Source of the DNA: Alkanindiges sp.
GTDB taxonomy: Bacteria; Pseudomonadota; Gammaproteobacteria; Pseudomonadales; Moraxellaceae
Length of the DNA: 10,419 nt
Direction of reading: 5' to 3'
Assembly (NCBI GenBank): GCA_030152125.1
Contig: JASLIR010000074.1
Span: 1-10,419 of the forward strand
In this document: piece after piece, positions 1 through 6,200 of the stretch
How positions within the stretch are numbered: position 1 is the first letter of the stretch
How the letters are laid out: each line of letters opens with the position of its first letter
Program-made: the position numbers and the translations under genes
The notes under the pieces: generated by a model
Databases searched by the model: none
What the model was told of the DNA's origin: nothing
The model's input: the letters and a program-made list of their open reading frames with translations, nothing else

Positions 1-836
1 ATGCTGTGTATCCAGTCGGCTTCCGATGTGTCGTCAATGGTCAGCAGGCAAAATTCATCGCCACCCATGCGGGCAATCACGGCATCTTCACCCAGCACGT
101 GGCGCATGCTATTGCCTGCACGGCGGATTAAATCATCACCCGCATCATGGCCTTCGCTGTCGTTAATTTTCTTAAGGTGATCCAGGTCTATAAACGCCAC
201 ATAGGCGGTTTTGCCCAGTTTTGCTGCCAGTGACAGCGCTGCTTCAGCCTGCACATAAAAACCACGGCGGTTGAGCAGGCCAGTCAGTTCGTCCGTAATG
301 GAGGCATGGTTCATGCGCTTCAATTCGTCTTTGACTGAAATATGTTCCAGTGCCAGGCTGGTTGCATCGGCCAGTGCCTGTAGCATGCCCAGTTCTTCTG
401 CGGTGGCATTGTGGTTGCTGGCCCAGTAGTTACCAATAGCGCCAATGGGCTCCCTGGAACGAATGGGCACCATGGCCAGGCTTTTTACAAAGGTGGGGCG
501 GTAGGCTTCATGCGGGATGCGCGGGTCCTGATAGATATCTGCAATCACGGTACTGGATTTATTCAGCATCACCCAGCCGCTGATGCAGATTTCCATGGGA
601 AAACGGCGGCCCTGCCACAGCGGTTCAATGGCATCTTCGTCTGCATAATAGCATTGGCCATTGTCGCGCAGCACAAAGGTAGCGCCATCGCAACGGGTCA
701 GGTCACGTGCGGCCTTGCGTACAATGGCTGTGACGTCGTGCAGGCTATGCACATGCGACAGCTCCTGCACGGCAGCAAGCAAACGGTTCATGCGGTCAGC
801 GGGTGAAAAGGCTGACATTTCATTGGCACTGTTCAT
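1..836 (-). CDS. GAF-GGDEF diguanylate cyclase, C-terminus cut by window edge
   Basis: This is a likely cytoplasmic diguanylate cyclase, making c-di-GMP from two GTP under control of a GAF sensor. The 278 codons in the window show no membrane segment. Residues about 15-166 read as a GAF domain, with a core strand SLAMVPIRSREPIGAIG near 119-135. A linker helix leads to a GGDEF domain opening with DELTGLLNRRGF (182-193). It continues with FIDLDHLKKIND (215-226), GHDAGDD (229-235) and the active-site loop ARMGGDEF (255-262), so the catalytic motif is intact. The usual inhibitory RxxD I-site just before the loop is absent: the matching residues are GEDA (249-252). I chose the ATG at 836, with a weak GGGA about 7 bases upstream. 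An in-frame ATG at 893 would add 19 mostly hydrophobic residues. The rest of the domain, and anything after it, lies left of base 1. Confidence 0.93.
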   Translation of the reverse strand, partial: MNSANEMSAFSPADRMNRLLAAVQELSHVHSLHDVTAIVRKAARDLTRCDGATFVLRDNGQCYYADEDAIEPLWQGRRFPMEICISGWVMLNKSSTVIADIYQDPRIPHEAYRPTFVKSLAMVPIRSREPIGAIGNYWASNHNATAEELGMLQALADATSLALEHISVKDELKRMNHASITDELTGLLNRRGFYVQAEAALSLAAKLGKTAYVAFIDLDHLKKINDSEGHDAGDDLIRRAGNSMRHVLGEDAVIARMGGDEFCLLTIDDTSEADWIHS

Positions 837-1250
837 GATGAATCCCAAAACATCCAGCAGGAAAGCACTTGATCCTGCGGCAACCACAACCATGCGTACA
901 CTGGCACGCTACAATTCTAATAGTGCTACAGTGGGCGATAAGGACGCCAAAGAGCAGGTGAAAAACTACACATAAAACATGACGCAGCAAATTTATTATC
1001 AACAGGCAGCACCTGTAAGCGAACCGGAAAGCCACTGGCACAGCTGGCAATATCGGGCGTGTGTTAATTATACAGTGAATTTGGTTGCAGACAAAGCATG
1101 CGCCAGACTACAGGTAGTGAAACGAGGACAGCGTCACATTATTGGCGGTACTAATAATCTGCACTTTTGCTAACCTGCTGTATCGAAAGCTGATCTTAAA
1201 AGTGCTAGCATCCATGTATTCCCCATAAGCACATAACAGGCATACCGACC
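837..1250. other. Gene-free spacer upstream of two divergent genes
   Basis: This 414-base stretch separates the minus-strand GGDEF gene from the plus-strand 173-aa gene and should hold promoters for both. I see no convincing paired -35/-10 elements. A TATACA (1069-1074) with a poor TGGCAA (1045-1050) is too weak to call. Short open frames here have no ribosome-binding site and read as low-complexity or cysteine-rich sequence, so none is annotated. Confidence 0.6.
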
Positions 1251-1772
1251 ATGGCCGTGATTGTTGAAGGATTAAGTGTGTTATTACGCTGCCGTAGTGT
1301 GACACAGCAGTACAAAGGCGGTTTTCAGGCATTTATGAGCAGCCTGCATGAAGGACGCTTATGCGCTGACAGTGAACTGGTAGCTATTGGGCTGGATACT
1401 GCCGAACAGGTGGATAGCTGCTTGCTGCAACTGCGCCGCAAGGGCTTGCGTGATGGGGATGACATGGTGGTGGCAGACCAGATTTACGGGTTAAGATCGC
1501 CCTGCGACTGGCTGACCGTGCAACGCATTTACTGGAACCAGTTACCGCAGCAGCCGATTATGATTGCCCTGATAAATAACAGCCAGTTTGAAGGGGTAGC
1601 CACCCCGGCGGACTGGGACTATGCGGCATCCTTAAGTAAAAAAGTGCGTTATATGGATGGGGCTGCCTTACCGCAAGCTGTGACGTATATCCGTACCGAA
1701 AACGGCCTGGATGTTTTAAGGGATGATTTAAGTGGCGATATGCTGTATGTGCCGCTGGGCATGCGGGTTTAG
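1251..1772 (+). CDS. Uncharacterised 173-aa protein, probably soluble
   Basis: I do not recognise a named family. The protein begins with a strand-like MAVIVEGLSVLLRC, followed by QYKGGFQAF (20-28), a central VVADQIYG (73-80) and SPCDWL (83-88). It ends with a strand-rich tail, LDVLRDDLSGDMLYVPLG (153-170). There is no signal peptide or membrane segment, so it is probably cytoplasmic. From memory, the VEG-S/GG-F/ADQ/CDWL layout resembles a scattered family of small uncharacterised proteobacterial proteins; this cannot be confirmed here. The ATG at 1251 has only an AGG (1238-1240) upstream at long spacing, so the start is moderately secure. Its length, clean reading frame and protein-like composition support a real gene. 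No operon partner: flanking spacers are about 400 and 540 bases. Confidence 0.72.
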   Translation: MAVIVEGLSVLLRCRSVTQQYKGGFQAFMSSLHEGRLCADSELVAIGLDTAEQVDSCLLQLRRKGLRDGDDMVVADQIYGLRSPCDWLTVQRIYWNQLPQQPIMIALINNSQFEGVATPADWDYAASLSKKVRYMDGAALPQAVTYIRTENGLDVLRDDLSGDMLYVPLGMRV

Positions 1773-1879
1773 CTTTTAGCAGTTATTTTAGTAATGACGT
1801 TTTTAGTAATGAAATAAAGCAGGCATGAGTACAAGGATTAGTGCTGGTGATTGCAACCCTAGCAGCATTTAAGCCGCAA

Positions 1880-1933
1880 GCAGGCAAGGACGCGCCTGAC
1901 AGACTAGCCACACATTCGTCCTTGAATGCCTGC
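1880..1933. repeat. Long imperfect inverted repeat, 6+6 bp arms with 4-base bulge
   Basis: The left arm GCAGGCAAGGAC (1880-1891) pairs with GTCCTT (1918-1923) plus GCCTGC (1928-1933), leaving the bulge GAAT and a 26-base loop. Inside it, CAGGC (1881-1885) can instead pair with GCCTG (1894-1898) across an 8-base loop. TGCC/GGCA (1927-1930/1935-1938) forms a third small hairpin, so these structures exclude one another. No T-run follows, so this is not a standard intrinsic terminator. Confidence 0.5.
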
Positions 1934-2023
1934 GGGCAATTTTGCAGGATTGCGGGGCTATCTTATAGCAACAATGTGACAGCGAAAAGCTATTGATGGC
2001 GACCCGTGCGTCAATTGATCGTG

Positions 2024-2053
2024 TTGACAGTGCGATTGGTCGGTTTTTATCAG
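2024..2053 (+). promoter_or_regulatory. Possible sigma70-type promoter
   Basis: A perfect -35 hexamer TTGACA (2024-2029) is followed after 18 bases by TATCAG (2048-2053), a 4/6 match to the -10 consensus. It points toward the Sel1-repeat gene but lies about 260 bases before its ATG, implying a long leader or an unannotated small transcript. It is a consensus match only. Confidence 0.25.
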
Positions 2054-2315
2054 TTTTTCTGCAATAGTGAATAAAGTGTGAGCATGTATGCACTAAGTGT
2101 CCGGTTTTATGACACAGTATTCTGTCGCCTGAGTGCTTATTTAACGTCCATTGTTATTATTTATTTGTATCGCCTAAGCCATTTTAAATAACCCAATATG
2201 TGGCTTAATGAGTCCAATCACCATCCCGTAAATTTTGCGCTTAAACCGCGTGATTAAGCAGGCCGGAATTGATATAACAGGCGCTAGCTTAAAACACCGT
2301 AAGAACGAGAACAAC

Positions 2316-3116
2316 ATGAACAGAAAAGCAGGACTGGCTGCTGCATTCGCAGTGCTGTTGCTGGCACAGACTGCTGTGGCGGGCAGTGCCGTAGCGGATT
2401 ATCAGGGGATTGCACAACGGGCTGCGCAGGGAGACCCGGCAGCCGAGTATGAGATGGGGCTGATGCATTTTAGCCGCATGACTGCTGCCGATAATACCAA
2501 GGCACTGGACTGGCTAAATAAGTCGGCGGAGCATGGCTATGCCGAGGCGCAATATATTCTGGGTTCCATGTATGCCAGTGGCAAGAATGTGCCAAAAGAT
2601 GAGGCACAGGCTTTTAAATGGTATGGCAAGGCCGCCCGGCAAGGGCTGGACAAGGCGCAATACAACCTGGCGGTTTTATTTACCCAGGGGCTGGGGGTTA
2701 CCCAAAACGATGGTATGGCCTTTATATGGGCACAAAAGGCGGCCATACAGGGGATGCCCGATGCGTAATACCTGCTGGCCATGATGTACGGTATTGGCAA
2801 AGGAGTACCACTGGACTATGCGGAATCGTTTAAATGGAGCCAGAAAGCTGCAGCAAAAGGCAACGCAGCGGCGCAGCATTTGTTGGCGGCCTTATATTTT
2901 GAAGGCAAAGGCGTAGCAGAAAACAAGGCATTGGCATTTAAGTGGTATACAAAGGCAGCAGCGCAAGGCTATGCACCTGCCCAGTTTAACCTGGGCATGA
3001 TGTATGCCCGAGGTGACGGTGTAGCGCAAAACAAAAGCAAGGCCGTGGCCTTGTTAAGCAAGGCACAGCAGCAGGGACTGGCACAGGCCGGACAGGCGCT
3101 GGCGGCGTTGCAGTAA
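2316..3116 (+). pseudogene. Secreted Sel1-repeat protein interrupted by an in-frame TAA
   Basis: Sel1-like repeats form an alpha-solenoid used for protein-protein contacts. The ATG at 2316 gives a typical Sec signal peptide: MNRK, a hydrophobic stretch AGLAAAFAVLLLAQT, and a likely cut after AVA (residue 22), so the product should be periplasmic. Six consecutive 36-residue repeats follow (about 39-254), with the pattern AQYxLGxMYxxGxGVxxxxxxAFKWYxKAAxQG, and a short tail ends at codon 266. Codon 151 (2766-2768) is TAA, at the conserved Gln of repeat 4 (PDA-stop-YLLAMMYG). The frame then continues cleanly for 115 codons. One C-to-T change from CAA explains it, so the gene was recently inactivated, is read through, or has a sequencing error. 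As read, the product is a 150-aa protein with three full repeats. Restart at the ATG at 2781 has no ribosome-binding site. Some Sel1 proteins are immunity partners of type VI lipase effectors, but no such effector is adjacent. Confidence 0.88.
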
Positions 3117-3156
3117 TAACAATGTCCGCAGGATTAATGACTAAATAGGTAATTAA

Positions 3157-4086
3157 TTGCAAAGGAACATTTTCGGCCTGATCGATTTACCGGAAAGCAT
3201 GATCAGCCACCTCAGGCAGCAAAAATTAGTGCTGGATCTTCAGGGGGCTGGACCACGTCTGGCAGCGCTCCAGCCGGATGCATATCCGGTTGGCGAGCTG
3301 GAGGCGGTTTATCTGGCTAGTATTGGCAATGAAATGCATCCTGATATTGAGTGGCGCAAGCATTTTATATTGCTGCATCCCGATATGCTGATTCAGTTTT
3401 ATGTGGCATTTAATATTTTTGATGCAACGGCTATTTCTTCAAGCGGAATAGCCGGAAAAATATATGAGTGGCAAGTGCTGATCCAGCGCCTGATGCAAGT
3501 ACCATTCAATACTAAAGGTACACCACTGGAGTTACAGCAGGCAAAACAGTTATTGGCTGATGTCATTTATCGCATTAAGGGAATACCTGGCAGCAAGACG
3601 GCAGATATAACAGAGGTGCGGGTAACTTTCCGTGATGATGAATGGCAGGCTTACCACGCAAAACCTGCAACTGCTTTTGTGTATGAAGTATTAAGCCCAG
3701 AAGACAGGCAGTGTTATGCTGAGCAGTTACAGGGTTGGCAAGCTGGCTGGTATATCGATAAAGGAAGGGATATCAGCATTTGGCTACAACCTGTCAGCAA
3801 CTGGCAGGAATCTGCTGTAGGGATGATGGATAAAGTGGCCTGTTTACGTATTGGGCGACAAGTTTTCCGTTTTGTAATGCGCAAAGGGAGTAGCTCAGTC
3901 GCTTTTAGTGATCGGCCCTTTGTTATTATCTGGGATAAAATAATATCCTATAGCCCCGAAAATCTGCATGGTTTTGAATGGACTGAGCTTCTGGCTATTT
4001 TAAAGGAAGCTTTATTTGCCTGGGGCAATGGCTACGAGAGTAATGCCCCGTGGCATTTTGAATGTATGGTGAAGTTTAATTTCTGA
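3157..4086 (+). CDS. Uncharacterised 309-aa protein, TTG start
   Basis: I do not recognise the family. The protein looks soluble and globular, with no signal peptide and no membrane segment. It is rich in tryptophan and aromatic residues, especially in the second half (QGWQAGWYIDKG near 192-203, WGNGYESNAPWHFE near 290-303). An N-terminal leucine-rich helical part is followed by a strand-rich C-terminal half ending FECMVKFNF. The TTG at 3157 directly follows an in-frame TAA (3154-3156), so the gene cannot start earlier. TAGGT about 7 bases upstream is a passable ribosome-binding site. The first in-frame ATG (3199, residue 15) is the alternative start; an AAAGGA at 3161-3166 lies well upstream of it. 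The gene starts 40 bases after the Sel1 frame ends and could be co-transcribed with it. A role as a partner or immunity-like protein is possible from context only. Confidence 0.75.
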   Translation: MQRNIFGLIDLPESMISHLRQQKLVLDLQGAGPRLAALQPDAYPVGELEAVYLASIGNEMHPDIEWRKHFILLHPDMLIQFYVAFNIFDATAISSSGIAGKIYEWQVLIQRLMQVPFNTKGTPLELQQAKQLLADVIYRIKGIPGSKTADITEVRVTFRDDEWQAYHAKPATAFVYEVLSPEDRQCYAEQLQGWQAGWYIDKGRDISIWLQPVSNWQESAVGMMDKVACLRIGRQVFRFVMRKGSSSVAFSDRPFVIIWDKIISYSPENLHGFEWTELLAILKEALFAWGNGYESNAPWHFECMVKFNF

Positions 4087-4119
4087 TGAACAGCCATCGT
4101 GGCTACCGGCCTGCTCAGT

Positions 4120-4125
4120 TATAAT
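4120..4125 (+). promoter_or_regulatory. Perfect -10 hexamer TATAAT before the amidohydrolase gene
   Basis: TATAAT matches the sigma70 -10 consensus exactly and lies about 104 bases upstream of the ATG at 4229, in the only sizeable gap of this run. No good -35 is present at 16-18 bases spacing, and there is no TG extension. It may need an activator, or it may be chance. A transcript from here would include the hairpin at 4187-4211. Confidence 0.3.
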
Positions 4126-4186
4126 CGCCTGCCTAACAGGTAACTCAGACCGCCTGTACAGTAAATAATCAATTAAAGTGACATAA

Positions 4187-4211
4187 GGATGCTGGCAGCG
4201 CATCAGCATCC
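4187..4211 (+). promoter_or_regulatory. Perfect 8-bp hairpin just upstream of a ribosome-binding site
   Basis: GGATGCTG (4187-4194) and CAGCATCC (4204-4211) are perfect inverted repeats around a 9-base loop. The AAGGA ribosome-binding site (4218-4222) starts only 7 bases later and the ATG is at 4229. No T-run follows, so it is not an intrinsic terminator. It could be a dyad-type operator, an mRNA-stabilising stem, or a translation-control element. Confidence 0.4.
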
Positions 4212-4228
4212 GGTAGCAAGGAACGCAC

Positions 4229-5308
4229 ATGAGCCTTATCAATTTTTCAATTACCGACCCGCACATTCACCAGTGGAACCCGTACACCACGCCACACAGC
4301 GCCGCCTTACTGGTAAAGCTGCTGGGCAAGTACCCACAACTGATGGATAAAACCGTACGCATGGTTAAACCCAAAGCCCTACTGGAAACACTGGGTTTAA
4401 CCGGCAATGCACTAAACCCCTATATGCCACTGGACTATGTCCGGGATTGCGTCAGAGACGGTAGCCCTTATAGCGTGGACACCGTGGTGCATGTGGAGGC
4501 CGACTGGCACGAGCACCGGGGCTCGGGTGTGGTCAACGAAACACGCTGGATTAGCCAGCTGGATTTTGCGGCACAGGGTATACGGCTGGGTGGCATTGTA
4601 GGCACGGCCGATGTACGTGCATCCTATTTCCCCAAGATTATACACAAGCATCAGGCGACATCCCCCGAGTTCCGTGGTATCCGCCGTATGGCTTCCTTTC
4701 ACCCGGATGCCGGGGTGCATCGCTGGTGCAAGCAAGCACATTTATATAGTGACAAGCGCTTTTTACGTGGTTTTGAGTTTTTTGCCACCACCGGCTTAAG
4801 CTTTGATGCATGGTGTTATTCGGTGCAGTTGCCGGAGCTGACGGCACTGGTAAAACAGTTTAATAGTACCCCGGTGGTGATTGATCACCTGGCGACACCG
4901 GTCGGCCTGTTTGGCCCGGTAGGACATTACACCGGTAAAACGCCTGCAGCACGGCAAGCTATTTTCCAGCAGTGGCAGGATGATATTGCTGCACTGGCGC
5001 AACATAAAAATGTGCATGCCAAATTGTCTGGCCTGATGATGCCGGTACTGGGCCATAAATTCCATGCACAGGGGCGGCGTGCCAGTGTGGAAGAAATGAC
5101 TAATTTGTTATCCCCTATGGTGCAGCATGCAGTACATGTATTTGGCATTGACCGCCTGATGTATGCCTCCAACTTTCCCATGGATAAAGTAAGCGCCAGC
5201 ATGCCGGATATCATTACTGCATTTGCACAGATGATTGCCCCACACGGGGAAACCGCACTAAAACAGGTATTTCGTGATAACGCTTTGCAGTTTTATCGGA
5301 TATCCTGA
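4229..5308 (+). CDS. Metal-dependent amidohydrolase-fold protein (Amidohydro_2, COG3618 type)
   Basis: This is a TIM-barrel hydrolase or decarboxylase of the Amidohydro_2 family, probably cytoplasmic; members act on lactones, dicarboxylate-type ring products and related compounds. The 359 residues are slightly long for the family. The metal-binding DPHIHQW lies at 10-16 (H12, H14), HVEADW at 88-93, FRGIRRMASFHPD at 148-160, VIDHLATPVG at 217-226 (H220), HAKLSGL at 263-269 and FRDNALQFY at 348-356. The late barrel motif reads YASNFPMDK (312-320), with Asn where many members have Asp (SDWP); I recall SNFP-type members as a real subgroup. The ATG at 4229 has a good AAGGA (4218-4222) at 6 bases. 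The 144-aa gene follows after 23 bases, so they are probably co-transcribed. The substrate cannot be read from the sequence. Confidence 0.9.
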   Translation: MSLINFSITDPHIHQWNPYTTPHSAALLVKLLGKYPQLMDKTVRMVKPKALLETLGLTGNALNPYMPLDYVRDCVRDGSPYSVDTVVHVEADWHEHRGSGVVNETRWISQLDFAAQGIRLGGIVGTADVRASYFPKIIHKHQATSPEFRGIRRMASFHPDAGVHRWCKQAHLYSDKRFLRGFEFFATTGLSFDAWCYSVQLPELTALVKQFNSTPVVIDHLATPVGLFGPVGHYTGKTPAARQAIFQQWQDDIAALAQHKNVHAKLSGLMMPVLGHKFHAQGRRASVEEMTNLLSPMVQHAVHVFGIDRLMYASNFPMDKVSASMPDIITAFAQMIAPHGETALKQVFRDNALQFYRIS

Positions 5309-5331
5309 ATAGATTAACTGGGAGATAGCGC

Positions 5332-5766
5332 ATGGCTGTATCGGCAAGTCTGGATGTTCGTTTTGCCAAAGAGGTAAGTGTGCAGGCAGTATTAAAAAAA
5401 CTGCTGAAAGCAGGCTGGAACTTGCAGGATGATGACGGTAATACCATGTATTTGCCGGAGGATGACCGTGGCCGCTATGACTGGAACATTGGCGTGATCA
5501 GCCCGGACGATTATTTAAAGATAGTGCGCAAACAGGAAAAAAGCGGTGACCCGGTAGGAGCCTCGCTGAGCTGGATGAGCACCGGCATAGGTGGCGAGTT
5601 CCTGTTTTTAAACCCGCAGGAACTGTTTATTGTGCTGAGCCTGAACCGCCAGGTGCTGGCTGGTTCCAGTATGACCGATATGAGCTGGTACCTGGAAAAG
5701 ATTGTGTTGTTACTGGAGCAGGCCGGGGTACGGGTTGGCGGCTTTAGCTGTCAGCATCATGAGTAG
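5332..5766 (+). CDS. Uncharacterised 144-aa protein, probably in an operon with the amidohydrolase
   Basis: No named family is recognised. It is a small soluble acidic protein with no signal peptide or membrane segment. An N-terminal strand (ASLDVRF) is followed by a helix (VQAVLKKLLKAGW, 17-29), a DDDGNTMYLPEDD turn (33-45) and DWNIG (50-54). Then come GGEFLFLNPQELFIVLSL (87-104) and a C-terminal helix (SWYLEKIVLLLEQAG). The mixed layout, with the helix-GW-DD-YLP-DW order, reminds me of small immunity-type proteins from toxin loci, from memory and not testable here. The start is secure: GGGAG (5320-5324) lies 7 bases before the ATG. The 23-base gap after the amidohydrolase stop suggests shared transcription. 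Confidence 0.8.
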   Translation: MAVSASLDVRFAKEVSVQAVLKKLLKAGWNLQDDDGNTMYLPEDDRGRYDWNIGVISPDDYLKIVRKQEKSGDPVGASLSWMSTGIGGEFLFLNPQELFIVLSLNRQVLAGSSMTDMSWYLEKIVLLLEQAGVRVGGFSCQHHE

Positions 5767-5862
5767 GCGCATTGAGAGTTTTTGAAATTTTAATGGCTCA
5801 AATTTAATAGATTGGTATTTCGCATCTTATATTTTTTGAATGACAAATAAGGGGGAGGGCTC

Positions 5863-6189
5863 ATGTTTAAGAGGCTTGTCATCGTTCTTGCTATTTTAGT
5901 ACTGGTATCTGCTCAAGGCTGTTTTATATATGCCATGCAACACGGTGCCACAGATTCTTTTACCGGGGTCTGGAACACTTTTAATGTCACTCAGACACCT
6001 TATTCACAGTTTGTTTTCGGCACTATCAGGTGGTGGTGGGCACTACCTGGGTTTTGTATTCTTCTGGCTGGCTTTTTTCTGTGGAGGCCAAGCTTGCGTC
6101 TTGCTGTGCTTGCTTTGACCATTAGTTTGATAGGTACTATAGCTTTGTACTGGTCCGCATACGCCCCTTCTTTATTGGTACATTTATAA
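5863..6189 (+). CDS. Small three-helix inner-membrane protein, unknown function
   Basis: This 108-aa protein has three predicted membrane helices: about residues 4-24 (RLVIVLAILVLVSAQGCFIYA), 57-75 (starting in WWWALPGFCILLAGFF) and 80-104. A polar loop of about 30 residues lies between helices 1 and 2. A WWWALPG aromatic patch marks the membrane edge of helix 2. Helix 1 could also be read as a lipoprotein-like signal ending in SAQGC, but Q two residues before the Cys is unusual and the further helices favour a simple membrane protein. A very strong ribosome-binding site (GGGGGAGGG, 5851-5859) lies just before the ATG. The upstream gap is 96 bases and AT-rich, so it probably has its own promoter. 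The gene ends 11 bases from the stop of the convergent minus-strand gene. No family recognised. Confidence 0.78.
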   Translation: MFKRLVIVLAILVLVSAQGCFIYAMQHGATDSFTGVWNTFNVTQTPYSQFVFGTIRWWWALPGFCILLAGFFLWRPSLRLAVLALTISLIGTIALYWSAYAPSLLVHL

Positions 6190-6200
6190 GGTTAAAGAAT

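Larger units (their letters stand above)
1773..2315. other. 543-base gene-free stretch with nested inverted repeats
   Basis: No gene of credible length lies here. It contains a tandem-like direct repeat of TTTAGTAATGA within 1784-1810 just after the preceding gene. It also holds a set of overlapping inverted repeats (1880-1938) and a perfect TTGACA (2024-2029). A 35-codon open frame with a hydrophobic end (2084-2191) lacks a ribosome-binding site. The sequence becomes AT-rich toward the Sel1 gene, as expected for a promoter region. It could encode a small RNA or a long 5' leader, but nothing decides this. Confidence 0.55.

Noticed and set aside
411..806. Plus-strand open frame of 131 codons
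   Set aside because: It is antisense to the clearly coding GAF-GGDEF gene and has no ribosome-binding site or recognisable domain.
820..1050. Minus-strand cysteine-rich open frame of 76 codons
   Set aside because: It overlaps the GGDEF start region in another frame, with erratic composition and no ribosome-binding site.
979..1173. Plus-strand 64-codon frame in the first spacer
   Set aside because: No ribosome-binding site, a protein without domain-like character, and a length easily reached by chance.
2084..2191. 35-codon frame with a hydrophobic C-terminal stretch (LTSIVIIYLY)
   Set aside because: It could be a microprotein, but there is no clear Shine-Dalgarno site and AT-rich DNA yields such frames by chance. 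Conservation in relatives would revive it.
2781..3116. Separate 111-aa Sel1 gene starting at the ATG after the stop
   Set aside because: It is in the same frame as the upstream part, starts mid-repeat and has no ribosome-binding site. It is the remainder of the interrupted gene.
4092..4104. AGCCA-TCG-TGGCT hairpin after the 309-aa gene
   Set aside because: The stem is short and followed by ACCGGCC rather than a T-run, so it is not called as a terminator.
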